Part shown: positions 51,024-59,633 of the stretch, in pieces
Position numbering within the stretch: position 1 is the first letter of the stretch
Layout: every line of letters starts with the position of its first letter
Assembly (NCBI GenBank): GCA_947492175.1
Contig: CANLMQ010000001.1
Location: 186,001 to 250,000 of the forward strand
Reading direction: 5' to 3'
Source: an uncultured Draconibacterium sp.
GTDB taxonomy: Bacteria; Bacteroidota; Bacteroidia; Bacteroidales; Prolixibacteraceae
DNA length: 64,000 bases
The notes under the pieces: generated by a model
The model's database searches: none
What the model was told of the DNA's origin: nothing
Seen by the model: only the letters and a program-made list of their open reading frames with translations
Made by a program: the position numbers and the translations under genes

Positions 51024-51425
51024 ATGGCAGTTAAAAAAGGTAGTAAAGTAACGTTGAAAATTGATGCTACGCTGTTTCAGGGTTTGACCTCAAAAAACTT
51101 TTCTGGTAGTACTGATACTGAAGATTCGACTAACCAGGATGATAATGGCGGCAAAAACCATAACGCGGGCGACCGTGGGTGGACAATTGGATTTGAAAGC
51201 ATGTATGACCCAACGCACACAAATGGTGGTCAGGCGCTTTTAGATGCGTGGAAAAACGGCACTGAGGTTGACGTATTAATGGAGGGCGACACCTCGGGCG
51301 ATGTAACAATTGCCGGTAAAGCAACCATTACACAGATCGATTTCGATGCGGCACATGGTTCGTCTTCAACATTTAAGGGTACGTTAACAGGTAAAGGATT
51401 ACCAACCTTTGGAACCGTAGCTTAA
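51024..51425 (+). CDS. Major tail tube protein (siphovirus type)
   Basis: A 133-residue beta-rich protein (KVTLKIDATLFQGLTSKNFS; GWTIGFESMYDP; TEVDVLMEGDTSGDVTIAG; FKGTLTGKGLPTFG) of the TP901-1/phage tail tube family. Size and order before the chaperone and tape-measure genes fit. It indicates a flexible siphovirus tail, not the contractile tail of Mu. Confidence 0.8.
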   Translation: MAVKKGSKVTLKIDATLFQGLTSKNFSGSTDTEDSTNQDDNGGKNHNAGDRGWTIGFESMYDPTHTNGGQALLDAWKNGTEVDVLMEGDTSGDVTIAGKATITQIDFDAAHGSSSTFKGTLTGKGLPTFGTVA

Positions 51426-51820
51426 TGGAAGCAGTTAAGCAAATACAGGTTGAAATTGGCGGCAAAATGCGCCTGGTGCGCTTTGGCTTAGGTGCTACCC
51501 GCGAAGTATGTAAACTGCATAATTTGCGTTTGGAAGAGTTGGCGGCAAAGTTGGGCATTGACGCCTTGTTTCAGGATGAGATTTACGGCGGTTTGGTGTA
51601 TGCTTTGGCACTTGATAACAACAAGCCTGATTTTAATTATGCGCAAGTACTTGAATGGATTGACGACATGCCCCAGGAGGCTTTTCAAAATCTTTTTGAC
51701 AAGTGGTTATTGTGCAACCAGCACGGCACCACACGCTACGAGAAATTTATGAAAGTACTGGCGGCTAATAATCCTGATGCAAGCGACGAAAAAAAAAACT
51801 TGACTGGGACAACGTCTTAG
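51425..51820 (+). CDS. Tail assembly chaperone, short form (G)
   Basis: A 131-residue protein (VEIGGKMRLVRFGLGATREV; YALALDNNKPDFNYAQVLEW; FMKVLAANNPDASDEKKNLT). Its ATG overlaps the tail tube stop codon. Near the 3' end an A10 run (51789-51798) sits in frame as GAA-AAA-AAA-AAC, allowing a -1 slip into the next frame and giving a longer protein (see next entry). This is the G/GT design of lambda-like tails, here preserved in a transposable phage. Confidence 0.85.
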   Translation: MEAVKQIQVEIGGKMRLVRFGLGATREVCKLHNLRLEELAAKLGIDALFQDEIYGGLVYALALDNNKPDFNYAQVLEWIDDMPQEAFQNLFDKWLLCNQHGTTRYEKFMKVLAANNPDASDEKKNLTGTTS

Positions 51821-52128
51821 AAATAGCGATTGGCGAATTGGGCGAAACGCTTGAAAGTATTTGGTTGTTAACATGGGTTGAGTTTAGTTATAAGTGCCAG
51901 GGTTTATTAATGAAATACCAGCGGCTATCTGTTTTAACCCGACAGTTGGCCGCTGTTTTTGTTAACATACAGCCCGGCATGGAAGAGCCAGTAAACGAGG
52001 CCGATTTATGGCCGCTTGTTTTCGATAACATTAAACCCAAACCCCAGCCGCAAAAATACACACCCGAAGAGTGGGACGCTGAGCAGAAGCGAGTAAGAGA
52101 ACAGTTTGAAAAAATGAATTTGAACTAA
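51425..52128 (+). CDS. Tail assembly chaperone, frameshifted long form (GT)
   Basis: A -1 shift at the A10 run (51789-51798) joins the G protein to the frame continuing KLDWDNVLEIAIGELGETLES and onward to the TAA at 52126-52128, a product of about 234 residues. The heptamer A-AAA-AAC fits the classical slippery rule. The T part (IWLLTWVEFSYKCQGLLMKY) has no start codon of its own beyond a TTG. Its place between tail tube and tape measure is the expected one. Confidence 0.85.
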
Positions 52129-52166
52129 CCCCTTTGCCCTGCGGGCATTTCCCCCAGGGGGGAAAG
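52129..52166. repeat. REP-like palindromic element, copy 4 (diverged)
   Basis: CCCCTTTGCCCTGCGGGCA then TTTCCCCCAGGGGGGAAAGG in the gap before the tape measure gene. Confidence 0.8.
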
Positions 52167-52184
52167 GAAGAAAAAAGAAAAAGT

Positions 52185-53867
52185 ATGGCAAGTAAAGACG
52201 AACTTACAATAAAAATTACTGCAAAGGATGCAACCGCGAAAGGGGTTGATAGCGCCGAAAAGAAACTAAACAGTTTAGAAGGAATGGCCACACGAGCCAT
52301 GCGCTCAATGGTTGGATTGTTTGCTGTTGAGCGCGTAGCGAGTTATACCGTTGAATTGGTAAAATTGGGCGGTGAATTGCAGGGTGTTGAACGTGCTTTT
52401 TATCGCATTGCCGATACCAAATATCTTGAAGAATTGAAACGTGCGACACATGGAACTGTGAGCGAATTAGAACTAATGCGCCGTGCAGTTCAGGCAGATA
52501 ATTTTGACATTCCTTTAAGTTCGTTAGCTAAATTATTTGAGTTTGCAACATCGCGGTCGCGCGATACAGGCGAAAGCGTTGATTACCTGGTTAACTCTAT
52601 AATTATGGGTATTGGCCGTAAAAGTCCTTTGATTCTTGACAACTTAGGTATTAGCGCAGTACAGTTGCGCCAGCGCTTAAAAGGAGTGGGAACGGAAGCC
52701 GCCAGTATAGGTGATATTGCCCGGGTAGTTGGCGACATTGCAGCCGAAGCAATGGAGAAAGTAGGCGGCGTAGTTGACGACGAGGGGATTGCAATTCAGC
52801 GCGCCAATGCCCAGTGGCAAGATTTAAAGGCCAATTGGAGCCAGTTGTTGCAGGAATCGGGAACAATAGGCTTTGTTCTCGGGAAAATAAACGACGACCT
52901 TGAAATGGCAAACAGCGAATTGCCCTGGTATGAAAAATTTTGGTACCGCATTACTATGCAACATAAGAAAGGTGCGGAAGCCGCCCGAGACTATGCAAAA
53001 GAACAAAGTAAGCTTACCGAGAAAACAAAAAACGCTGCACATGTTAATCTTGACGAAATAACTATAACCGCCCGCAGAATTACAACCTACGAGGGTTTGA
53101 AAAAGCAAATTAAAGAGCAAAAGGATCTTTTAGAAAAAGCCGACATAACTGATAAGGATTATATACAGACTATTTATAAAGAAATAGCAGCATTGGAAAA
53201 GAAAAAGGCTGCATTTGAAGCGTTGGCTAATCCTGTTGTTAATCGCCCCGCAGCGCCTGCTAAAATGCAAAGCATAGGAGCACCCGAGCTTGCCGATACA
53301 ACACCATCGTTACAGCATTTTGACGACGAAAGTATGACAAAGGCAACCGAGTGGGCTAAAGAAAAAGTACAAAAAATGTATGCCGAGATACAGGCCGAAA
53401 TAGACCGCTTAAATGCTGATTTAAACATGAGTATTGCCAGTGGGTTTGCATCGGGTTTAGAAACGGCTTTTAGTGGTTCTAATATTGAGGGCATTTTAGG
53501 TGCTTTTCTTACTCCTATTGCTAATTTTCTTATTCAAGAGGGTGTTTTACTGGTTGCACATGGTTTAGCCGTTGAGGCATTTAAAAAGAGTTTGGAGAGC
53601 CTCAACGGTGTTGGTGCTATTGCAGCGGGTGCGGCGATGATTGCCACCGGTGCGGCCTTTAAGGGCTTTGTTGGTGGTGGCATTGGTGGTGGCGGCGGCA
53701 ATGCATACAGTGGCGGCGGTAATGGTTACACTAATTACCAACCCCGCGCCCAGGCAAACAACAACGTTAATGTTGTGGTAAGTGGCAAGCTGGTGGCCGA
53801 TGGTAAAGACATGGTGTGGAATGCTGAGAAAAACGACTACATAATTAACCGAACAATTGGAAGTTAA
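52185..53867 (+). CDS. Tape measure protein
   Basis: A 560-residue protein. The N-terminal half is alpha-helical with LTIKITAKDATAKGVDSAEK, a region of tape-measure type (VGLFAVERVASYTVELVKLG; SVDYLVNSIIMGIGRKSPLI); the C-terminal half has membrane-like segments (FLIQEGVLLVAHGLAVEAFK; GAIAAGAAMIATGAAFKGFV) and a Gly-rich GGGIGGGGGN tract. It sets tail length; 560 residues predict a tail of moderate length. Start chosen at MASKDELT, since codons upstream come from REP copy 4. Confidence 0.85.
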   Translation: MASKDELTIKITAKDATAKGVDSAEKKLNSLEGMATRAMRSMVGLFAVERVASYTVELVKLGGELQGVERAFYRIADTKYLEELKRATHGTVSELELMRRAVQADNFDIPLSSLAKLFEFATSRSRDTGESVDYLVNSIIMGIGRKSPLILDNLGISAVQLRQRLKGVGTEAASIGDIARVVGDIAAEAMEKVGGVVDDEGIAIQRANAQWQDLKANWSQLLQESGTIGFVLGKINDDLEMANSELPWYEKFWYRITMQHKKGAEAARDYAKEQSKLTEKTKNAAHVNLDEITITARRITTYEGLKKQIKEQKDLLEKADITDKDYIQTIYKEIAALEKKKAAFEALANPVVNRPAAPAKMQSIGAPELADTTPSLQHFDDESMTKATEWAKEKVQKMYAEIQAEIDRLNADLNMSIASGFASGLETAFSGSNIEGILGAFLTPIANFLIQEGVLLVAHGLAVEAFKKSLESLNGVGAIAAGAAMIATGAAFKGFVGGGIGGGGGNAYSGGGNGYTNYQPRAQANNNVNVVVSGKLVADGKDMVWNAEKNDYIINRTIGS

Positions 53868-53870
53868 AAA

Positions 53871-53907
53871 CCCCCTGCGCTTCGCGCTGTCCCCCTGTGA
53901 GGGGGAC
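53871..53907. repeat. REP-like palindromic element, copy 5
   Basis: CCCCCTGCGCTTCGCGCTG then TCCCCCTGTGAGGGGGAC, nearly identical to copy 3, directly after the tape measure stop codon. Confidence 0.85.
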
Positions 53908-53936
53908 AATTGAGGACAGCATAAAAAAACGAGCAA

Positions 53937-56228
53937 ATGAGTTTAGGTAAAAAATATACATTCGGATTTTACGACAGACAGAACCGGCACTTTGAAGCCG
54001 AAATATACAGAGAGGGTTATGCTGGCGCAGCCGAAGCAGTTGCCGAATTGGGTTTGCCTGCCGTTGTAATTGACAAAGGAACCCCGAGCGATTATGTACT
54101 GGAACCGATTAAAGGAAGTGCGGCAACGGTTCGATTGATGAAAACCCAAATGTTGCAGTATTTAGACTTCTTTTCGAGCGACTTTAAAAACAGCCGATTG
54201 GATATTAAAGTAGATGGTACATTGTTTTGGCGCGGCTGGTGTTTGCCCGATATTTACAGCGAACCCATGCTGCGAAAAACAGTAACCCTGCAATTTACCG
54301 ACGGCTTAAGCTTGTTAAGTGATTTGGATTTTGAGTTAACCGGTAATCAAAGTTTGTTTGATATTATAAAGTATTGTTTGGGGCTTCTGTCGCTTAATAT
54401 TCCTTTGGAGTGTGGCGCCAGTATTCGCGAAGACAGTATAAGCACCGCAACCAGCGTTGAACCACTTGACCAAATTGATTACAACGCCAGCGAATTTAAC
54501 GGCAGAAATTGCCGCGATGTATTGGCCGAGTTATTGGAGCATGAGGGCTTACGCATTTATCAGGAAAATGCCACCTGGATAATTGAACAGATTGGAGACA
54601 AAGCCACAGGCGAAACCGTGCGCAAATACAATAGTTCGTTTGTTTATCAGAGTATTGAAAGTCAAAACAACCTTATTACACCACCGCAAAGCACCGGCGG
54701 TATTGTTCAGTTTTTGGCAAAGAGTGCCGCTATTGAAATGATACCAGGTTGGAAACAGTTTTCCTTAAAAGAAGATTACGGCTTAAAGTCGTCGATTATC
54801 GATAACAGCGATTTTAGCAAAAGGACTTATGTAAAAACATGGTATGAAAGAATACCGGGCAGCGAAGAGAGTTATTCTTCTCACTATCGTTATGTAGCTG
54901 ATTTTGAAAACTGGCAAAGTACCGACAACCGGGTAATTTATATTAATTGGTGGAATGGCGTAGAGTATATGTCGTTACTACATGTCGACGACAGCATAAC
55001 AGGGGCGTCGGTTTCCAGTCATTATGTGTCGAACATTATTAAGCCTGCTGTGGTTGCCGATACTCAGCAAATGATGCGTATTAAGTTCGATTTTCTTTAT
55101 CTCGATCTTTTTGGCGGCCAGCCAAAGCATTTGTATTTCATGGTAAAATGCGGGTCTAATTATTTGCTGGCAGATGGAGACTGGACTACCACCGAAAATA
55201 TTATTGACATGGGGGAATATGACGGTAATTATCTTCATGCTACTGAACAAACATTTGAAATTTCATCGGCTAATGTGCCCGCCGGGAACTTAGAGGTGCG
55301 TTTTTATTATCCGTATGACAGTAGTGTTGCTTGGATGCATTACTGGAATATTCGCGGGTTAGAGGTTACTTTCGAAACTATGCAAAGTGAGGCTTACGCC
55401 AAGGGTAGCGAAAACACTGTTGTGGTTAACGCGGCTAATAACTTTATTGGTAAGGATAAAGAGTTTTCAGCGGTTGACTTACCGGTGCTTACCAATTCTA
55501 AAATAATGTATGGTAAAGGGTTAAAGCTGGCCGATAATTCGTTAACCAACAACTGGAAGTATAAAGGCATGCAAGGCACTTTAAGTGAATTGTTTATTTA
55601 CCAAATAATTGAAAACTACCACAAACTGCGCGCAAAAATTACAGGTGCGGGCTTCTATGGTGATGGTGTCGGGTTTAAAAATATATTCTCGATAAGTGGC
55701 CTTAGCGACCGCAGGTTTATGTTTTCGAACTATTCGCACGATTTATACCGTAGCACGATAGAAAGCGCCCAGTTGGTTGAAATACCGTACATGGTTGAGC
55801 AAAACAACGCCAGCGCTTACTTTTTTGCACAGTATAGCGATAAGGTGTTAAACCTGAAAGGCGCAAACGCAACTATTAGCGGCAATTACATAATATTCCC
55901 GAATGTAGCCAACGATATATTTAACAAACAAAACACCACCTTTTGGCAAAGTGGCCTAACCATACACGACAGCGACCCGCGCAAATGGCTTTTAAGCGAG
56001 TTTACAGGCACGGCGGTTATTTTGTATAGCACGGCAGCATGTAGGGCGCGTTTGTTCTTTAGAGACTATGCCAGTACCCTTGATAGTGTGTTGCCAATTA
56101 TGGCCTTTGATGCCGACCGCACCGAAGCGCAACAACAGGCTATTGTGGAGAGCTTTAAAGAGTACTTCTTTATTACTGATGGCGGGTTTATTATTACCGA
56201 CGACAGCGACTATTTAACAACGAATTAA
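53937..56228 (+). CDS. Tail hub/distal tail protein
   Basis: A 763-residue virion protein. The N-terminal part (YTFGFYDRQNRHFEAEIYRE; RLDIKVDGTLFWRGWCLPDI; LQFTDGLSLLSDLDFELTGN) has the look of distal-tail/hub proteins in Bacteroidota phages, followed by WIIEQIGDKATGETVRKYNS and long beta-rich stretches. The position after the tape measure and before the fibre supports a baseplate hub role. No catalytic motif seen. Confidence 0.7.
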   Translation: MSLGKKYTFGFYDRQNRHFEAEIYREGYAGAAEAVAELGLPAVVIDKGTPSDYVLEPIKGSAATVRLMKTQMLQYLDFFSSDFKNSRLDIKVDGTLFWRGWCLPDIYSEPMLRKTVTLQFTDGLSLLSDLDFELTGNQSLFDIIKYCLGLLSLNIPLECGASIREDSISTATSVEPLDQIDYNASEFNGRNCRDVLAELLEHEGLRIYQENATWIIEQIGDKATGETVRKYNSSFVYQSIESQNNLITPPQSTGGIVQFLAKSAAIEMIPGWKQFSLKEDYGLKSSIIDNSDFSKRTYVKTWYERIPGSEESYSSHYRYVADFENWQSTDNRVIYINWWNGVEYMSLLHVDDSITGASVSSHYVSNIIKPAVVADTQQMMRIKFDFLYLDLFGGQPKHLYFMVKCGSNYLLADGDWTTTENIIDMGEYDGNYLHATEQTFEISSANVPAGNLEVRFYYPYDSSVAWMHYWNIRGLEVTFETMQSEAYAKGSENTVVVNAANNFIGKDKEFSAVDLPVLTNSKIMYGKGLKLADNSLTNNWKYKGMQGTLSELFIYQIIENYHKLRAKITGAGFYGDGVGFKNIFSISGLSDRRFMFSNYSHDLYRSTIESAQLVEIPYMVEQNNASAYFFAQYSDKVLNLKGANATISGNYIIFPNVANDIFNKQNTTFWQSGLTIHDSDPRKWLLSEFTGTAVILYSTAACRARLFFRDYASTLDSVLPIMAFDADRTEAQQQAIVESFKEYFFITDGGFIITDDSDYLTTN

Positions 56229-56263
56229 AAACAGTTTAAAACTTATTTAAATACAGATTAATT

Positions 56264-58429
56264 ATGGCGAATCAGACAAAAGAATTAAGTACAGTAGGAT
56301 TAATTGAAGCAAAGGCAATAGAACTTTTGCGCCTGCATAACCCCAATTTAAGTTTTCAGGGCTTTGCCGATGCGGCAACGGCTACGCCTGCACATGCAGC
56401 CAATAACGCTTGGATTATTACCGAAAGCGGGACGGTTTTTGGTGTTGCCGGTTGTGTTAAGGGGCAGGTTATATATAGCGATGGTGCTGCGTTTGTGGTT
56501 GAAAGAATGAGCTTGTTTTCCTACTTTAAAATAGACCATACAAGTAATTTAACTAACGGATTTCTCGATTCTCAGGGTAATATTGTTTTGTCGGCTAATT
56601 GGCGTTGTAAGCAAGTTGATTTTAAAGGGAAAGGTATTTTTTATTATCAAGGCTACACTTATGGTACTTCTGCTTATGGCGCGATGGCTTTTGATGAAAA
56701 TGACAATGTTATTGAAACCTTGGTTGCGCAGGTTAGTAGTAATGATTCTGAAATTGAATTTACTACGCCTGAAAATACTGCATATATTATTGCTTCTTCG
56801 AGATTCACCGGTGATACTTTTGCCATAAAACAAATGGTTACCCGCCAAGGGTGGATTGAGGAGTTGATTAGTTTAAGAGAAAAGAGTGAGGTTATTGCGT
56901 TAAAAACAATTACAGAAGATTACGACTTTACTGATAAAGTGAGTGATTATTATTTGTCTTCTTTGGGTGAATTAGTTGCAAGTGGTGGCTCGTGGCAAAC
57001 TACCGAGCTGATTGAAGTAGAACCCGGAAAAGTTTTAAAATATAAAGGAAAAACACAAAGTTCAGGATATCCGATTGCGGCTTATGATTCAAATGGCGAT
57101 TTCGTTAGCCAGTTATTAACAAGGGGCGATTACAATAGTTATCAGGAAATAACAATCCCCAGTGGTGTTAGCTATGTTCGATGTTGTTCAATTGTTAGTG
57201 GAGTTGACTATTTTGAAACTTTATATGACAGGGTGAACTTTGTTTCTAAAGACCAAATTTCTGCTCTTATAGCTAAAGAGGCTGGTGAACTTGGTATTTT
57301 GACAGAAACAGAAATTGAAACAAAGTTTGGACTTTCTCCATATTTCTTACCGCCGGTGGGGTATGCTTATTCTGGTGAATATACTTATTTAAATCCCTGG
57401 GGAATTATCTCTAAATATCCAAAAACAATAGATGTTGTATTTGATTTACCTTATTGCAATGAGTCTTATGGGCGTTATGCTCCGGGAGCAGAAAATGAAA
57501 AGTCTGTTGGAGTGAAATATCGCAACAAGTGGGGAGAGTTGGAGCAAACCGGAACAATTACTATTAAAAATACGCATACTGTGCAATCGCCTGCAACTGC
57601 TCAAAATTTCATTCATTTAGGAGATTCAACAGTTCAGTGTATCTCTGCTGCCAATATTGAGGGGGCTGTAATAAACGAGGTTAGCCGTCGATTAACGGGA
57701 GTAGGAACGAATATTTTACCAGCATCTGCACCTGTTGCTTTGTCGCTTTCAAACTTGCATTTTCGCGGAACATTGGGCGACCAGGCTATTAAACATGAGG
57801 GGCGCGGCGGTTGGAGTTTGTATAATTATTTATACAATGCTTCTGTGTCTTCTGTTTCTAATGCTTTTTGGAACCCAACACCTGGCGAATTCGATATTGA
57901 TTATTATTTAACACAAAATAATTTTTATTCGGCGCAGACACTTGGCGGCGTTGATGCTACTGGTTCAAATCTTACAATGATTATACAGTTGGGCTGGAAT
58001 CATGTGTATAAGCATACTATTGCAGAAGCTGGCGGTTGGCTTATTGAAATGATAGATAGTTTAAAAGCGAAGTTGGCGGATATAAAAATAGTTTTGGTTG
58101 GTTTGAATTGTGTGCCTTATCCTCTTAATAAATCATTCTCTGATACGCGTGATGTTTCATTTGAGAGTATTATGCGAAAAGCTATTGTTCCTTTTTCAAA
58201 CGAATGGCAACGGATTGCTGATTTATATAACAATGTTGAGTTTCTTTCCATTGCGCCGTTTATGATGCCTGATTATGCTTATGGTTATCAAAATATCGCA
58301 AAGCACACTCGAACTGCTGAAACTGAAACTGTTTATAATGATTATGTGCATCCTAATGCTGTGGGATATGCGCAAATGGCTGATATAATTACAAAATGCC
58401 TATTGTATAATTATTGCCGGCTGAGTTAA
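56264..58429 (+). CDS. Tail fibre with C-terminal SGNH esterase domain
   Basis: A 721-residue fibre/receptor protein. Residues 1-200 form an N-terminal module with repeated beta structure (NAWIITESGTVFGVAGCVKG); about 215-330 contains a second similar module; from about 440 an SGNH hydrolase begins, with GDST (Ser455), a GWNH-type block and the final DYVHPN (Asp693, His696). This triad would deacylate a cell-surface polysaccharide, suggesting the phage binds and trims host glycan O-acetyl groups. It is the last phage gene and ends before a strong terminator. Confidence 0.85.
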   Translation: MANQTKELSTVGLIEAKAIELLRLHNPNLSFQGFADAATATPAHAANNAWIITESGTVFGVAGCVKGQVIYSDGAAFVVERMSLFSYFKIDHTSNLTNGFLDSQGNIVLSANWRCKQVDFKGKGIFYYQGYTYGTSAYGAMAFDENDNVIETLVAQVSSNDSEIEFTTPENTAYIIASSRFTGDTFAIKQMVTRQGWIEELISLREKSEVIALKTITEDYDFTDKVSDYYLSSLGELVASGGSWQTTELIEVEPGKVLKYKGKTQSSGYPIAAYDSNGDFVSQLLTRGDYNSYQEITIPSGVSYVRCCSIVSGVDYFETLYDRVNFVSKDQISALIAKEAGELGILTETEIETKFGLSPYFLPPVGYAYSGEYTYLNPWGIISKYPKTIDVVFDLPYCNESYGRYAPGAENEKSVGVKYRNKWGELEQTGTITIKNTHTVQSPATAQNFIHLGDSTVQCISAANIEGAVINEVSRRLTGVGTNILPASAPVALSLSNLHFRGTLGDQAIKHEGRGGWSLYNYLYNASVSSVSNAFWNPTPGEFDIDYYLTQNNFYSAQTLGGVDATGSNLTMIIQLGWNHVYKHTIAEAGGWLIEMIDSLKAKLADIKIVLVGLNCVPYPLNKSFSDTRDVSFESIMRKAIVPFSNEWQRIADLYNNVEFLSIAPFMMPDYAYGYQNIAKHTRTAETETVYNDYVHPNAVGYAQMADIITKCLLYNYCRLS

Positions 58430-58451
58430 ATACAAGGAATTACATAAGGCA

Positions 58452-58478
58452 AAAAGGCGCCTTGCAGCGCCTTTTTTA
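58452..58478 (+). terminator. Late operon terminator
   Basis: AAAAAGGCGC-CTTGCA-GCGCCTTTTTT, a perfect stem with T6 tail directly after the tail fibre gene. Confidence 0.9.
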
Positions 58479-58479
58479 T

Positions 58480-58646
58480 TTTAAATAAGATTTAAAAACG
58501 AATTAAATAGTTGGCAGAAGAATTGCAAACTGATATTTTTTGCGTGTGTTTGCTATTTTTGATGTACAATTTGAATTAAATTTTCGCGCGTTTTGATTTC
58601 ACGATTATAATTGAAGATCTCCCTTTTCTATTTATTTCGTATAATG
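58480..58646. other. Right junction region of the prophage
   Basis: Contains the right phage end between the late terminator and the host folD stop. A candidate end is the CA at 58600-58601: read inward on the minus strand it begins TGAAATCAAAACGCGCGAAA, and its GCGAAAAT resembles the core of Mu transposase-binding sites. I could not find a matching 5-bp target duplication on the left, so the position is tentative. Confidence 0.35.
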
Positions 58647-59522
58647 CTATTTATATATTTCCTTTTTTGCCGACAGTAAAGTATTTAACAACAGCGAGGT
58701 ACGAGTCATTGGACCAACTCCACCAGGAACAGGCGTGATATACGAACATTTTGGTGCTACTTCATCGAACTTCACATCGCCCTTTAATTTAAAACCCGAT
58801 TTTGTTTCGTCCGACTTTACACGTGTAGTCCCCACATCGATAACAACAGCACCTTCTTTTACCATATCGGCCTTTATAAATTCAGGATACCCCATGGCAA
58901 CAATTAAAATATCAGCATTGGCACATACCTCTTTCAAATTCTCAGTACGACTGTGAGCCACTGTTACTGTGGCATTAATTGCCTTTTGTGACATTAACAC
59001 ACTCATAGGGCGCCCAACAATGTTACTGCGGCCTAGAACCACGCAATTTTTGCCGCTGGTTTCAATGTTATATCGTTTAATCAGCTCAACAATACCATAA
59101 GGAGTTGCCGAAACAAACGAAGGCATTCCAATAACCATTCGCCCAACATTTATGGGATGAAATCCATCCACATCTTTCTTCGGGTCGATGGCTTCTATAA
59201 TTTTTTCTTCGGAAATGTGCTTTGGTAACGGAAGCTGAACGATAAATCCGTCAAGATCGTCATCGTTATTTAACTCATGTACTTTTGCCAAAAGCTCCTC
59301 CTCTGTAACATCGTCTTCGTAACGAATCAACGACGATTTAAAACCAACTGCTTCGCAATCTTTTATTTTATAGGCAACATAAGTTTCGCTTCCTCCATCG
59401 TGACCAACCAAAATGGCAGCCAAATGAGGTTGTTTCCCTCCGTTTGCAACTATTTGCTTTACCTCATCGGCAATTTCCTGCTTAATTTCAGCAGCTATTT
59501 TTTTCCCGTCAATTAATTCCAT
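58647..59522 (-). CDS. folD: Bifunctional methylene-tetrahydrofolate dehydrogenase/cyclohydrolase
   Basis: A 291-residue protein of normal FolD length. YVAYKIKDCEAVGF carries the catalytic Lys motif, GFIVQLPLPKHI and VVLGRSNIVGRPMSVLM the NADP-binding part, and ITPVPGGVGPMT the conserved C-terminal loop. It makes 10-formyl-tetrahydrofolate in the cytoplasm for purine and initiator tRNA synthesis. The phage sits just downstream of its stop codon, so the gene itself is intact. Confidence 0.97.
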   Translation of the reverse strand: MELIDGKKIAAEIKQEIADEVKQIVANGGKQPHLAAILVGHDGGSETYVAYKIKDCEAVGFKSSLIRYEDDVTEEELLAKVHELNNDDDLDGFIVQLPLPKHISEEKIIEAIDPKKDVDGFHPINVGRMVIGMPSFVSATPYGIVELIKRYNIETSGKNCVVLGRSNIVGRPMSVLMSQKAINATVTVAHSRTENLKEVCANADILIVAMGYPEFIKADMVKEGAVVIDVGTTRVKSDETKSGFKLKGDVKFDEVAPKCSYITPVPGGVGPMTRTSLLLNTLLSAKKEIYK

Positions 59523-59633
59523 AACTGTAATTTATGCTTTTGCCTTATTCTTCTAAATCTTCAAACATCTGATTTCTCAGTCATTCGTCCTTCTAAATAA
59601 CAATAACTGCGAACTGTGACTTTGCGAGACTCT

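Noticed and set aside
28276..58573. Direct repeat TGTACAATTTG at 28276-28286 and 58563-58573 as a possible att repeat
   Set aside because: The same word occurs at 24947-24957 in clear host DNA and the left copy lies in the repressor coding region, so it is most likely chance.
27652..58628. Imperfect inverted similarity between 27652-27697 and 58580-58628 (AAAAGGGAGA...CAAAACG)
   Set aside because: The match needs several gaps, is AT-rich, and does not end in TG/CA at equal positions; not good enough to call phage termini.
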